A stretch of 64,000 nucleotides of DNA from Pleodorina starrii (Eukaryota > Chlorophyta > Chlorophyceae > Chlamydomonadales > Volvocaceae). Within the stretch, counting starts at the first letter, position 1. The number at the start of each line of letters is the position of its first letter. This document shows, one piece after another, positions 45,801 through 57,569 of the stretch. The position numbers and the translations under genes are program-made. Where the stretch lies: NCBI GenBank assembly GCA_030267565.1, contig BRXU01000012.1:928501-992500 (forward strand). The letters are read 5' to 3'. A model generated the notes under the pieces. That model worked only from the letters and a program-made list of their open reading frames with translations. It did no database searches and had not been told where the DNA came from.

Positions 45801-47340
45801 TACGAGTGAAATGCCCAAAGTTGGAGATTGGCACCATTGAAGATGAAAGCCAGCAGCATTACCGGTACCTACTGGACCGCCAACCTGCCCGACAAAGGGG
45901 GCCATGCCTCAGGGCCTTGGGGCCTCAGGGATAACACATGCACAGTTTTTCTGTCGCACCTTCCCTCCTTCCGGGCCCTGGGTCGCCTCCGTCCCTCCGC
46001 TGCGGTGTCTTCTCTATTACCCCCTCATCCCGTGTCTGCCGTATGTCAGCTTATTGCCTGTTTGGACTGTCATACTCTACACCTTTCCAAACACATACAC
46101 GGCATGACGCGATCGCAGGCCATCTCCTACCCAGCCCCTGACAGTGCCTGCCGGGAGGCCGTCGACGCCTGGTACAGCGAGGTGGACTACTACGACTTCA
46201 GTGCAACGAAGCCCTTTGACACAAACTGGCCGCGACGGATAGGCCATTTCACGCAGCTGGTGGGTTGAGCTGAAGGTGTTGCGGGGGGTGCAACTGGCTG
46301 GGCGGGTGGGGCTGGGTTTACCCGGCGACGACTGCAGCGGCGGCAGCAGCAAGCGAAGGCGGCGGCAGCAGCGGTGGCGGCAGTTGTTGGATGGCAGGTC
46401 TGACCCGCTGGTGTGGCCTCCGGAAAGGTGTGGCCGCCGCCATCGCCTGTGCCCGGTCCATGAAGGCGGGGTGGGTTATTCGGAGCGAGAGAGTGGGAAG
46501 TGCCATTGTCAAACATCTGTGTCCCATCTCATCCCGGGCCCACCCGTCCGCCCAGCACACACACACGCACATACCAACAACCATCGCCCGCTCAACCGCC
46601 CGCCTGCCCGGCTTGCCATGGCACGGCTCCATTCACTCACACTCGCCCACCCTACAACGGCCCGTCCACGCCGCGCAGGTTTGGCGGAGCAGCGGTGCGC
46701 TGGGCTGCGGCGTGGCCACCGCCGATCTGCGGGTGGAGGTGTTGCCGGGCAGGTTCCGCCCCGGCGGCTGCAAGATTGTGGTGTGCCGCTACCAGCCGGC
46801 CGGCAACTATGGAGAAAACAGCCAGTTTGCGAGGAACGGTACGTGGGTGCGTGGGGCCCCTGGGTGCGTGGAAGATGGATATGGCGGTAAGTTGATTGCT
46901 GACTGATGGGGGTTTGGCCTGTGCGGCCGATGGGGGAAGGCCGGAGGCTAGGGGGGCGGGCCGGGGCTAGGGAGCAGCCGCAGTGTGCCCCTTTCGCGGA
47001 CGTGTAACGAAGCTGTGAATGCCGCTTCAGTAACGGGCCGCCGTCTAAATGTTTTCTTCCCCCGGCTTTGTGCCGGAGGCCTGCTGTTGCCCCCTTCCCT
47101 CCTCAAAGAGGACCCCCAAAGAGACAATATAACCCTCTGCGCCCGCTTGACGGCTAGGGACGGCTCCTCTTTCCCTTCCTGTCTCCCCCGTCTGCCTCCC
47201 CTCCGCGCTCGTTCTGCCTCCGCTGACGTCGTCGCCTGCTCCCTACCGCTTGCTCGCCCGCTCAATCGGTTGTCGCAGTGCTGCCGCCCGCCGAGGGACC
47301 CCTCCCATTCAACAGACGCCGGAGAGCCTCAAGAGCATGA
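42855..47340 (+). CDS. Secreted CAP/SCP-domain protein with long Pro-rich PPPQ stalk
   Basis: Six exons in one frame: 42855-42939, 43107-45149, 45429-45619, 46119-46259, 46679-46838 and 47279-47340, 893 residues. Exon 1 is a signal peptide (MKAYLIIAMALLVMADVS). Exon 2 is about 680 residues of Pro-rich sequence: a PPPQ tandem repeat, then SPPPPP-type and ASPP-type repeats, expected to be hydroxylated and arabinosylated as in algal hydroxyproline-rich glycoproteins. Exons 3-5 form a CAP domain with CALDHSTDHEFGENL (active-site His and Glu), CAP1 GHFTQLVWRSSGALGCG and CAP2 IVVCRYQPAGNY. Exon 6 adds a short basic tail. It probably acts in the cell wall or extracellular matrix. It is not a pherophorin, since those domains are absent. 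CAP function (lipid or peptide binding) is not predictable here. Confidence 0.85.
43685..44230 (+). repeat. PPPQ 12-base coding tandem repeat
   Basis: About 45 imperfect copies of CCACCACCGCAG, encoding PPPQ with occasional PPPK (CCGAAG) and PPLQ, lie within exon 2 of the CAP gene. The unit lacks stop codons in several frames, so long spurious frames (Thr/Ala on +; Gly/Cys, Val/Ala and Trp/Leu on -) overlie it. Copy number is probably polymorphic. Confidence 0.9.
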
Positions 47341-49130
47341 CGACCGCACCGGAAGCCATGCGACCAACGTTGCATATCCATCCTGCATACACATGCATGG
47401 AATAGGTACAGGGACGCAGGATGTAGAAGGAAGCAGCTGGAAAACGCTGCTGCTGCTGCTGCTGATGTTGGTACGTATGATGTGTGGCACTGTAGAACCC
47501 ACGAATACGCGAACAAATATTTTTTTAGTTATAGAGTTAGTAGCAGTCCTTCAGCTTATAGACCGTGTTTTTAAAACGAGCGCGGGGCCGATAGTTTACA
47601 AGATTTACTAGTTCCAGATAAGAGCGAGGGCGTCCGTAAAAGCCAGGGGGGCAGGGATGGATGCCCATATTGCCCTTAAAAACTAGTTCTCGTTCAGGGA
47701 AGCCGGCGTTATGAGGTGTGACATGATGTCATGCGACGGGCACTGGCACCCGGGATACGCCGCTGTGGTAAACTTTTTGGGAACTTGGTGCGTACTGAAG
47801 ACGCTCGCGGAGCCTGCCGCCGCTTCTTGCTCCTCGCTCACCGCTTGGGCCTGCAGCTGCGGCTGCGGCTGTGTGGGGCCCCAACGGGAGGCGGGTTCTG
47901 TTGTGGCCTGATACACCCTTGGTGGCCTTGGCGGCTACTGCGGCCATGGGGTCTCGATGGCACGGGCGGGAGCGACTCCGCTACGGCAGCAGCCCGCTGC
48001 TGCTGCTGCTGCAAATGAAAGAGGGGGGCCCGCGGCCTAAGCGGCGCGGCTGTCGCAGGGGTTGTGGTGGTGGGGGATTAATCAGCGCCAGCAGCCTGCG
48101 GTCGCATGCGCACTGAAGCCTGCGTAGTGGCGACGGGGCGGGCAGAAGACGCATGCCGGTGTGTGGCTCAATGGAGGGGCTCGCATGTGTCATCGCGCGT
48201 GGGCTGCCGTGGTTTTTGGGGTGGCGCCCATGCGCAGGCGCGTGTTTGTGCACGGTTCGATCGCAGGCATTGGCGGCGGCCTCTTCAGGGGGCGGAGCCA
48301 CCTTGGACCCACCATCACAACCCCTGACAGTGTCGTAGCACATTGCAACCCGCTCGGGTGGGTGGATAGCGGCGGGCCCTAAAGCGAGGAGTATACCTCC
48401 TCGCGCACCTAATGATCCAAAGTGATGCTGAACCAGCAACCAGCAGGGGACTAGGCCGTATATATGAGCACAGCGCATTACGACGCAGTGTAGCGTGGCG
48501 CAGTGCGGCACACCGTGATGCGGTGCGACGTTGCATGGCGAAGGTGGCGTTGAGTCCACGGAGGGTTGCACGTTGCGCCGGTTCTCAACCCGCACGGCCC
48601 GAGTGCTTCCTCGCGTTGTCGTTTTATCATGCATGCCGCATGATGCATTTGTTGGCCTGTCGCATCAGATCACACCGTCACGCGGCGCCGCTTGCACTGC
48701 GCCGTCGTTTGATATATTAAGAGCCCCAGTTGCTGTACATTTTCCCTTCAACTCTGCAAGCCGCCCTAAGGTGACTGAGGTCCCGAGCCTGACGTCATGA
48801 TTCGCTTGATTAGCTCCGAAGCCACGGCCTGGTCTTGTAAAGGCTCATGGAATCGGGGGAAATCTCCAATGCTGCCTACATCGGCAGGGGGAGCTCCTGG
48901 TTGAGAGGTCAGGAAGACGTAGGGCCGCACCGGGGCTTGTAGTAGAGTGTAGTCCTTGCGTGCCACTGCAGTGCGGCGTGACGCTTGCGTTCTAAAGATG
49001 GACTGTATGTATTGCGTGCTGCTGAATGAAGTGCTTCCTTGCTTCCTTGCTTTGGAGGCGGCTCACTGTTCGTTCCTGTCTTTTGTTTACCGGGTCTGTT
49101 CATGCCTGCATGCTTGTGTGCACGTCTCGG
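47341..49130. other. Intergenic, one possible exon on the - strand
   Basis: A - strand frame at 47916-47683 reads QPQLQAQAVSEEQEAAAG and VPKKFTTAAYPGCQCPSHD to a stop. It could be a last exon or a gene remnant, but no partner exons were found. A CTG run at 47448-47463 and CTGCTG near 48000 are simple repeats. Near 48475-48545 a short GTG/GCG-rich stretch repeats GCAGTG-like words. Confidence 0.35.
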
Positions 49131-49190
49131 CATGTGTGTGTGGTTGTTACGTGGGTGAGGGGTGCGTGCCCCATAAGTCTCGGTATGTAT
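49131..49190 (-). mobile_element. LINE 3' tail
   Basis: On the - strand: GGGGCACGCACCCCTCACCC, then ACGTAACAACCACACACACA. Same layout as the tails at 13262 and 28268, though more diverged. Confidence 0.5.
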
Positions 49191-49249
49191 AATCGAAGAC
49201 ACGCTGCTCGCCTGCGCAATTGTGAGGATTCCGCTTAAGAGTACCACCC

Positions 49250-49575
49250 GCCTTGGGCGTGGAACGTGCACGACGCGCATGTGCGTGGTTATGCCCCCGT
49301 ACGTTCATGAGGCAGGGTTTAGAACAAGGGCACCCTCTCTCCACAGAGTTGTCTGGGCTCTTGATCGCGATGCTTGCGGATTTGATGATTGATGTGCATG
49401 ACATGGTGGAAGCTAAGGCGCGTAAGCACGGCACAAGGGTGGTGGTAAGCACACCGAACATGGGTGGTGGTAAGCGTGTATGTTTTTTGCTGTATGCGGA
49501 CGATGTCAGCTTGTTAGCAACTTCACGGGAGCGCATGTCGGAATCCTTGGGCGGGGCCCCAGCGCAAAGCCCCTA
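49250..49575 (+). mobile_element. LINE reverse-transcriptase fragment
   Basis: The + strand reads MRQGLEQGHPLSTELSGLLI followed after about 40 residues by CFLLYADDVSLLATSRERM. The first is the RT motif before the catalytic pair (QGxPLS) and the second holds the YADD catalytic motif of non-LTR reverse transcriptases. It is cut off after about 90 residues by the GC hairpin at 49549-49589, so the element is dead. Confidence 0.8.
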
Positions 49576-49589
49576 GGGGGGCCCCGCCC
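49549..49589. repeat. GC-rich hairpin, dispersed type
   Basis: GGGCGGGGCCCC, loop with AGCGCAAAGCCCCT, then GGGGGGCCCCGCCC. Same form as the hairpin at 2808-2847. It interrupts the LINE RT fragment, suggesting insertion into or after that element. Confidence 0.55.
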
Positions 49590-49879
49590 TGTAGGATTGC
49601 CCATGTTTGTTGTTTTGGGTTTATGGGGCAAGGGAGGCAAGCCTACTTATTATAGGAGACCTTCGACGAGCGAGGGTCGTTAGCTCTAGGGTCTAGCGGT
49701 ACGGGCGGCCAAGTACGGCATTGAACAGGTCATCGGAGCACCGAAACGGTGTTTATTTTCTCGTCAGTAAAGTCTTTTGTTTGGCGGTTTAGCGGTGCTT
49801 GCCGCGGACGTTATCAAATCGCAGGGCAGTAGACTTCATTGTTCCTTTCTCACGCTAGTACACGGCTTACACGGCTTCT

Positions 49880-50150
49880 TTGCCCATATCCGTGTCCGTG
49901 TGTGTATTTCTCTGTGTGAGTCTGTTTGTGTGTGTTTGTGCCTTTTTGCGCGTGTATGTGTGTTTGTGTACTCGTGTGTATATGTGTGTTACTGTGCTCG
50001 TGTTCGTGTTCATGTTTTTGTGTGTTTGTGTGCTCGTGTTTGTTTGTTTGGTTGTGTGTGTGTGTGTTCGTGTATGTGTGTGTGCACTTGTCTATGTACC
50101 GCTATGTGCTTTTGTGTCTCCTATGTGTATGTGTTTGTTTAAGCTGACCC
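49880..50150. repeat. TG-rich satellite
   Basis: About 270 bases dominated by GTGTGT and TTTGTGTG words. Open frames over it are artefacts. Confidence 0.75.
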
Positions 50151-50159
50151 CTGTGATAC

Positions 50160-50890
50160 GGAAATCGCCGAAACCACTGGGAATGTAGCTCAATTACCTC
50201 CTAAGCCGTGATCTTCTCAGCGACGACACGTCCCTTGGCCGTCGACACAATGTACTGCATACCGGTAGGCTGAAAGCGGAGACACCTTCCTGTGGGCGTC
50301 ATGTGCGGATTGGTGGCGAATAGAACGAGCGGTCGCAGCAGTGTTTTGCCCAGGGGCCGCACGGCCCTGGAAAGTCGCTGTTTCAGGAACGGTCGAACAA
50401 GGACCCAACTCACCTGCGGCAGGAAAAGAGGAGGACGCAGAGCAAGGAAAGGGCGACGTCGACAGACAGGGAGAGCAGGGACAGCGTTACCGGCGAGAAC
50501 CCCATGCGAGTGCGGCACGAGCTGCGGCTGATAATGTCGAGCTGGCTGACCGAGGGATGGCAGAGGGTGAAAGCTGCATTGGAAACAGGAGAAACAACAG
50601 AAGCACGCGCACAAAGGGGAACATCCTGCATTTGAACGAGGGCGGCGGGCACGGACGACTCCTCGGGCAGTGAAGGCTGCAATGGCAGACGCAGAGGATG
50701 AAAGCCATTAGCAGGGCAAAGAGCTGGTCGGGCAGCGTGGTATGGGTATCGGTAAGAGCACAGGGCAGCGCACGCCGGGGCAGACAAGGCTGGGCCCAGT
50801 GGCAAGCAGAAGCGAGGTCGGGTTGAGGCCGGCGAGAGCGGCGGCAGCGGGCACGGGGGCAGCGACGGGGAGGAGGGTGGTAGCGGAGAG
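50160..50890. other. Unassigned, possibly between LINE parts
   Basis: The - strand at about 50430-50205 reads LKQRLSRAVRPLGKTLLRPL, then LRFQPTGMQYIVSTAKGRVV and a stop. It looks protein-like but has no family. The remainder is GC-rich without a clear gene. Confidence 0.3.
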
Positions 50891-51765
50891 AGTGACGGGG
50901 AACGCCCAAGGCCCCAATACCGTAGTCTGCTACCATTTGCGGCAGTTTCATCCTGTCTGTAATGAGTCGGCCCGTCTTATCCTGGAGTGCTGATACCGCT
51001 TACGAAGCTTTCGGTGGGTGCACCAGTGCCGTTAGCCCCCTACTAGGCCGCTCCCCTTCTCGCAGCCACTGTATCCGAGCGGCTGCAGCCCCTGCGGCCC
51101 TCTCCACCCTAACCGCCTGCACAACCGCGGCTTGGGCGTCAATTGCCGCATGGAGTCGCTGCGGGCAGGTCCCCCCCGCGGAATGCCTGGGCCCCGGGCC
51201 CTGGCAACTCGCGGCAACAACGATACGACCGCTAGACGGTGATCTGACGAGGTGCACACAGGACCCGTCGCTGACACAATGAAAGGCATGAGATGATGGG
51301 AAGCGTAGATCCTGTCAAGCAAGAGCCCCCCGAGGTGGCAACATGGTACCGGTATAAGAGTGAGAAGTCACCCCTCGTAGGGTGGAGGTGACGGAAGGTG
51401 TCCACCGTGCCAGGGCAGTCGTCAATGAAGGCTTTACCTATGAAAACGTCTGCAAGTATGCCCCCTTCTCCCGTGGTGGAGTCTACGGAGGGATCGTGCA
51501 CACTCTCGTAGTCCCTAACCCAAGTAAATGATCATCCTGACCCGCTCCCCCAGCAACCACGCCAAGAGACTGCACAAACGCCGTCCTCTGTTCAACCGGA
51601 TACCGTGGCGCCACGAGGTACACATTAAGGAGATGCACGCGATGACCACACCATGCGAACGATATCGGCGCGACCCGCCCTTGTGGAGCGTTCGATGGGA
51701 GCAGTCGTACTGGAGTTTGCATCACCTCCAACTCTTGGCGAATGTCTTTTCTTACTGAGTCTCAT
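50890..51765 (-). mobile_element. LINE endonuclease-domain fragment and linker
   Basis: With frameshifts the - strand reads CGHRVHLLNVYLVAPRYPVE, then FIDDCPGTVDTFRHLHPTRG, then LDRIYASHHLMPFIVSATG and TSSDHRLAVVSLLP. This order (LLNVY, a dFRxLHP segment, LDRIY, SDHR) is the C-terminal half of the APE-type endonuclease of L1-like LINEs. Further left ALQDKTGRLITDRMKLPQMV resembles the linker before RT. Frameshifts and stops show it is inactive. Confidence 0.7.
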
Positions 51766-52451
51766 GTCATGGCCGGTGAAAGTGTGTGCATAAATGTGTG
51801 TGTGTGGGGGGGGGTTGTTTAAGGTAGCTTTGGTGGTTTTCACATCAACACCAGCTTTCAACTGTCGTACCCGCCCACCTTCCCTTCCGGAGCATGCTTT
51901 AACGCCCTCCATTGGTATTGAAGTACATAGCCTCCACGTTCGGCTCGGCTGGCGGCGGGCCGTCTCCGGATCCCGGCGAAGGCCGGCCCCCTGGACGGTC
52001 GTCACGCGGCGCAGGTCCCCGGGTCCAGGGGTACGGGGGCGTCTGCGTGGTCTAAGCGGCGTGACACAAAGAAAGCACGTATCCACGAGATTACAGGTTC
52101 AGGGAAACAGGCAAGAACCCATGGGTTATGTGCGGAACGCTTGCTTTGGCATTGCACACCGCACATTGCAGAGGAACCCCCGAGGAGGAGCCCACACGCT
52201 CGACCATGACCTCACTACCCAGCCCTACACCAGATCGACAACTCAGTGTGCATGCACAAGCCGAACGCACGCCCACGCACGCCGCCCGTACCGCACACTA
52301 AATGAGGTGCATTCACACGAACTCAAAGCCTCCGCCTGAACAGGCTTGCCATAACTCAGGCCCGTAGCTTCTGTCCCCGCCCGTACAATAAGCCACACAT
52401 GTAAACAGCCTGGTACCAGTTGTGTTCCCTGCCACGGCTGCTGCAACAAGC
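51766..52451. other. Between LINE remnant and complex I gene
   Basis: A TG run with G tract lies at 51789-51816. TTACA at 52091-52095 (TGTAA on -) may be the poly(A) signal of the neighbouring complex I subunit gene, about 360 bases past its stop. No other gene was recognised. Confidence 0.4.
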
Positions 52452-53117
52452 TTAATACGCCTCCGGCTGCATGACGTGCGGCATGTTTCGCGCAAGCTCC
52501 TTGCTGTTCTCCTTAAAGCCCATCAGGCGATCTACATCCGGCAGACACGGAGCGGAAAATAAGCGAAGCGCCATGGTGGGTGCATGCACGGGTGGGTAAG
52601 CCCATTGGGGTTTCCGTGTTCAAGGCCGAGGGAGTCACTTACGGGCGCTATCGGACATGCCCCAGAGCAGGCCGCTTTTCGCAAGGAAGATCGAAGTGAA
52701 AAGGGCCGTTGGCTTAGCCCAGTACACCTTGGACCCTGCACAGGCCTGGGAGTGAGAAACAAGGCAGCGGCTCTGCGTGCATGAAGACCAATGCCGCTTC
52801 CTTACCGAAGTAGTATCCAGCCATATAACCAACAGATGCCAAGCCGGCAACCGCTGACCAATTCTCAGAGCGCATGTTTGTGACTGCAAGGCGGAAGGCG
52901 AGAAATAGAAAATTCGCGCGTTCTCCCACATCCTAATTCCGCAATAGGATAGGCTTATAGAGATGCCTTTGTAGCGAGCTTCATGTACTTTCGGACACTC
53001 ACGAGCAGCGCTGATGCTGGGCTCCGGGTTGATGATGGGGTACTGAGGGGTCTCTAGCGTGACCTTGAAGCCATGCTTGGGGGGCTCGTAGTAGTTCGGC
53101 GGCTCTGGCCACACCAT
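52452..53117 (-). CDS. NUO21: Mitochondrial complex I 21-kDa-type subunit
   Basis: Four exons, 53117-53003, 52883-52806, 52735-52643 and 52531-52452, join without frame error to 121 residues. The product starts MVWPEPPNYYEPPKHGF and contains TPQYPIINPEPSISAALTNM, the hallmark N-terminal motif of the NADH:ubiquinone oxidoreductase 21/20.9-kDa subunit family of fungi and plants. One membrane helix follows (AVAGLASVGYMAGYYFG), and the end reads RLMGFKENSKELARNM, matching the family C-terminus. It is an accessory subunit of mitochondrial respiratory complex I in the inner membrane. Length fits the plant form. It is transcribed away from GPN1 with 480 bases between start codons. The symbol follows the Chlamydomonas naming I recall and is tentative. 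Confidence 0.82.
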
Positions 53118-53597
53118 ACTGCCTTTTCCGAGGGTGTCTGGTCTCTCGCTATCTGGTAAAAGGGAAAACGGACGCGAGCGGGCCCCGAACAAGCTAAGTA
53201 TGGACCACCGCAAGTTGGTAATCGTCTTCCGAAAGTGACTGTGCAACAAAGACTCCGCTCTTCTGTACGAAACCGTCCAGACATTATAGCTTTAGTTACG
53301 GGATGCCGTGCATTTTGCGCATACGGCATTCCGGTACGCCCTCACACATACATACACTTATGCCCGTCTCGTCAACGCAATCATCTCGTGACAGCGTGCT
53401 GCTTCAGCACAATAGACATCCGGGCAGTTACGAGGGCCGCTCGATACCAAGCCGCCACACTCTTAAAGTTGATTGCGTTATCGGCTGTCCACGCGCATGG
53501 CCACGTTCTGTTGACCGATAATAGGAGCACATCATAGCCGCTCCCCTGGTTTGTGGCTCCTCGGCATCGGGCATATAAGTGGGGCCGGCACGTTCCA
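53118..53597. promoter_or_regulatory. Divergent promoter region, complex I subunit and GPN1
   Basis: 480 bases separate the two start codons on opposite strands, so both promoters and 5' UTRs must lie here. An additional upstream exon of either gene is not excluded. No clear TATA box was found. Confidence 0.5.
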
Positions 53598-56500
53598 ATG
53601 GAGGAGGAACGCTCTGCGCCCGCGGACTCGGCTGCCTGCCCCAGCACAAGCGGCCAGAGCCATGCGCTCAAGCCCACCGTCATCCTTGTAATTGGTGAGA
53701 CTGGCGCCAGCTTTGTTTCTGGTGTGCAAGGGCTTCGATTTGCTGGGGTCGACGGCCCGCCTTCGCTGGCAGCCGACTAGAGCAGCTGGCCAGCTTCATA
53801 TCGGGGAACCCGAACTGGAGACGCGTCCCGTGAGCACCGAGTGTCTCTCGCCGTACACACACGTGCACGGCAAGCTTGGGCCCATCGCATCAGCCCGTGG
53901 GTTTGTCCTGCCGCAGCAGCCGCGCCAGAGCCGAGGTGCGGGGCTCTATGGTCTCACACATGCGGGCGGCAGGCCCACTGGTCGCACACCGCCCCTTTCT
54001 GTCCGTACTTCTGGAGAGGCTTTGCTCTCCAGGGCGTCCCCTAACGGTTCACAGCTTCCTCGATCCGGGGTGATGCGCCGACTCGCCAAACCCGTGCCTT
54101 GCCATCCCTGCGACAGCGCCCTATCGCCCGCGCCGCAGCAAACGCAGCGCAGCTCTGCTCTGCCGCCTCCCCCTCTCCCTGACCCCCACCTTCCCGCACC
54201 ATTCGCTCACCTGCCCGTCTTTACCACCCACACTCCTCACGCGAACGAACGACCTGCCTTCCACACGCGCTCCACACGAACCGCGACTCGACTGCGGCCC
54301 GCCCACCGCCCCCTCCACCGGCCATTACCACCGCCATCATCACCAGCAATCACACACACGCGCTCCGCCGCATCCATGTAACCCCGCGCTCCGCCGCAGG
54401 CATGGCTGGCTCAGGCAAGACCACGCTCATTCAGCGCATCAGCGCCCACCTGCACGCCACCCGGCGTCAAGGCTACATAATCAACATGGACCCCGCCGTC
54501 ACGCACCTGCCATACGGTGCCAACATCGACATTCGCGATACGGTGAGAGACGGCACAAACGGCGGGGACGCGGAGAGGGCTGGGCGGCGACACGTGGGGC
54601 GGACTGCCAGATGGAAGGGCTGGAGAACTGAGGGCAGACCAGCCGTAGCAGCAGCGCCACCGGGCTTGCTGATGTACGGTGTGATGACCTGCGGGATGGA
54701 AACGGCGTGAGGAACTTGACCGGGTAGGTGATCAGGGCAGGGCAGGGCAAAGATGAGCGGCGCGGAGTTATAAACTTATAATGCACACCGGCTTGGGCCG
54801 CCTGCAAGTCCGCCCATTTCCCTCGTCATGCCTCTGGATGCACGGGGGGGGGGGTGTGTGGCCGCAGCTGGAAGGCATCCCAGCCCACATCGCACTCGCA
54901 CGGTCGGGCGCACACACACACACGGCCCCCGTGCCCCCGCCCACGGCCCACCACGGGGCCATTCCCAACCGCTCGCGCACCCATCACGCTCGCTCGCGCC
55001 CGCCCCGGTACCGGCTGTTCGCCCGTCTCTGCAGGTCAAGTACAAGAACGTCATGAAGCAGTACAACCTGGGACCGAACGGCGGAATCCTCACCTCATGC
55101 AACCTGTTTGCCACCCGCTTCGACCAGGCAGGGCGGGGTACCTGGGGAGTGGAGGCTGGACACGGGCCGGGGTCGCTAGGAGCCAGGGACGCCTGTGACT
55201 TTTAGGGTTGACGGTTTTAGAGACTCGGCGACGTGGATTGAACCCGTCGGGCTCCACGTGCTGCGTGTGTGTGCATGCATGCATGCGCATGTCACCCTGT
55301 GCAGAGCCTTGGCCGACCACCCGCCGTCTCGTTGCCCCCCGCCCGCCCTCCCATCCGCTACATGTTCTGACCGCTTCGCCCTCGTCAGTCCTTCTCATCC
55401 CCTTTCCGTCCTCCGCCGCCTCCCTTCCGCCGCCTCCCCTCCGCCGCCTCCCCTCCATCGCGGGGTATGTCTGGTTTCAGGGTCCACTCGCTAACGCCGT
55501 CTCCGCTCCCTCGCTGCGATATCCCTCTTCTCCGCCCCCTCCGCCCCCTCCGCCCCCTCCGCCCCCTCCAGGTGATCCAGCTGTGCGAGAAGCCCCGCGA
55601 GCCTCCCCTGGAGTACATCATCGTCGACACGCCCGGCCAGATCGAGATGTTTACCTGGTCTGCCAGCGGCGCCATCGTGACGGAGCTCTTCGCCTCGTCC
55701 TTTCCGACGATGGTGGCTTACGTGGTGGACACACCGCGCGTTACGGTGCCGCAGACCTTCATGTCGAACATGCTGCAGGCCTGCTCCATACTGTACAAGA
55801 CCAAGATTCCGATGCTTCTGGTAAATGGGTCGCGTGCCAGGGGTCGCGTGTCAGGGAGGGGTTGGCGGGAGAGAGTGGCCGCTGGGTGGGCGGAGGGCCG
55901 ACGCGGAAGCGCTCGGCGGGTGTGTTGCTTCGCTCCGGGAAGCAAGCGCCGCGAGGCACGGGGAGCGACGAGGAGCGGAATTCTTTCTCCCGCCGGCGTC
56001 AGCCGCCGAAAACTATGCGGGTTGCGTGCTGAGTTGTCCGCTTGGTGAAAAGCAAAACTGTCAAGAGCCGCCCATCGTTCCTCTTGTCCTGTTTTGAGTG
56101 CTCGAGCCCCTCACCCGCCCAAGAGCGCCCCTGGTTACCCCCATCAGTCAATATGGTTTCCAGCCTTACGACCAGAAAGGTAAAAGTCGCCCGACCTGTG
56201 CCCCAACCCGCCGCTGGCACCGCGGTCGTTACGGCTCGCGCCCCTCAGCTGTTCAACAAAGTCGATGTGGCACGGCACGAGTTTGCGCTCGAGTGGATTC
56301 AGGACTTCGACACCTACGCCGCCGCGCTGGAGGTTGAGTCGTCTTACGCCGCTACGCTGTCGCGCTCGCTGGCGTTGGTGCTGGACTCGTTCTACGCCAA
56401 CTTGCGCAGCGTGGGCGTGTCAGCGGTGACCGGCGAGGGCATGGAGGAAATGCTGCAGGTGGGTGTGGCAGTGGGGCGGTGGCTGGGTGGGTGGGTGGAC

Positions 56501-57257
56501 GGCAGGTTGGTTGCTCGGTCAGTTCGATTGCACTGTTGTAACTCACAAGGTGGACCCGGGCGGACATGGGGCGATGGAGGGGATAGGCCGGAGTGGAATA
56601 GGGGATCTCGGCCCCGAAGAAAGGGAGCGGCTTTGACGTCAGGCAAGCACGGGGGGTAAAAAACGAGTCCACGACCGGGGCGTAGAGTAGGGCGTGCCCT
56701 CAGTAACCCAGTCCTAATGTGTATGCACGGTATGGGTGGTAAAAAACGGCTTCCGTCTTTCCAACATGTCCTGATCTTGCCAACGCTTCCTTCTAGGTAG
56801 GAAGAAGCATGTACAGGTCGCACTGCTCGAAGATGGCCCTTCCAGACCTCGTCGCTTCATTTCCTCGCCGCAAGCGGCCACCCACCCGCCCGTTCACAAA
56901 CCCCTGTCCCTTACACCCCCTCCTCCTGGCTCTCCCTCCGTTTGCTGTTTGCAGCAAATTGCTGAGTGCGCCCTGGAGTTTCAGGACATTCGCAGTGTCA
57001 AGGACAAGGAGTCAAAGGAGGCGGCGCGGCAGCAAAAGGAGATGGCGCGGCTAAAGGTAGACATTGCGGCACTAGGGCTCCGGGACGAGCAATTGGTGCC
57101 GGGCGCCAGCAGCCGGGCCGGGGTTGGGGCAGGCGGCAGCGGCGTCTTAGGGGCCGGAGGTGCTGCGGGTACAGGCACGGCAAGTGTTGGTGGTTCCTCG
57201 GAGAATGACGATGATACGGATGAGGAGGCGGAAGGAGCTGGCGAAGAGGCGGAGTGA
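53598..57257 (+). CDS. GPN1: GPN-loop GTPase 1
   Basis: GPN1 (XAB1/Npa3) is a cytosolic GTPase that, with GPN3, assembles and imports RNA polymerase II. Exons 53598-53694, 54400-54542, 55035-55127, 55572-55820, 56249-56458 and 56955-57257 give 364 residues, close to the usual length. Motifs in order: P-loop GMAGSGKTT (split by intron 1), MDPAV, the GPN loop GPNGGIL, DTPGQIE, the family phrase [16 protein letters not shown], and [14 protein letters not shown]. The tail is charged and ends in an acidic stretch ([12 protein letters not shown]). The intron after exon 3 (FATRFDQ) uses a GC donor (CAG|GCAGGG); family alignment demands the join there. TGTAA lies at 57565-57569. Confidence 0.95.
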
Positions 57258-57354
57258 TTGAGCGCAGGCGGATAAGGGAGGCGCGTTTTACTGTACTCCG
57301 TACGGGGTCTTATGGCTAACGCCAAGGGCCTCGCGGAGGAGGACCAACACAGAA

Positions 57355-57450
57355 CACACACACGTGCGTTTGTGTGCTCGTATGTGTTTGTGTGTGTTTT
57401 CGTGTGTGTGTGTGTGTGTGTGTGTGTTTGTGCGTGTTTGTGCGTGTTTA
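57355..57450. repeat. TG microsatellite
   Basis: A pure TG core at about 57401-57427 flanked by TTTGTGTG-like words, just after GPN1. Confidence 0.8.
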
Positions 57451-57569
57451 CCGGTATGTGTTGGGACGAGGCCCTGCTGTGCTACCAGAAAGGTGTTCCT
57501 GCAACGATTACTTGGGGTAACTGGTCGGCTAAGTGAACCATAATCACACCGAGCACGCTCCCGGTGTAA

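Noticed and set aside
42855..47340. Pherophorin call for the Pro-rich gene
   Set aside because: No pherophorin domain flanks the stalk; the C-terminal part fits the CAP signatures instead.
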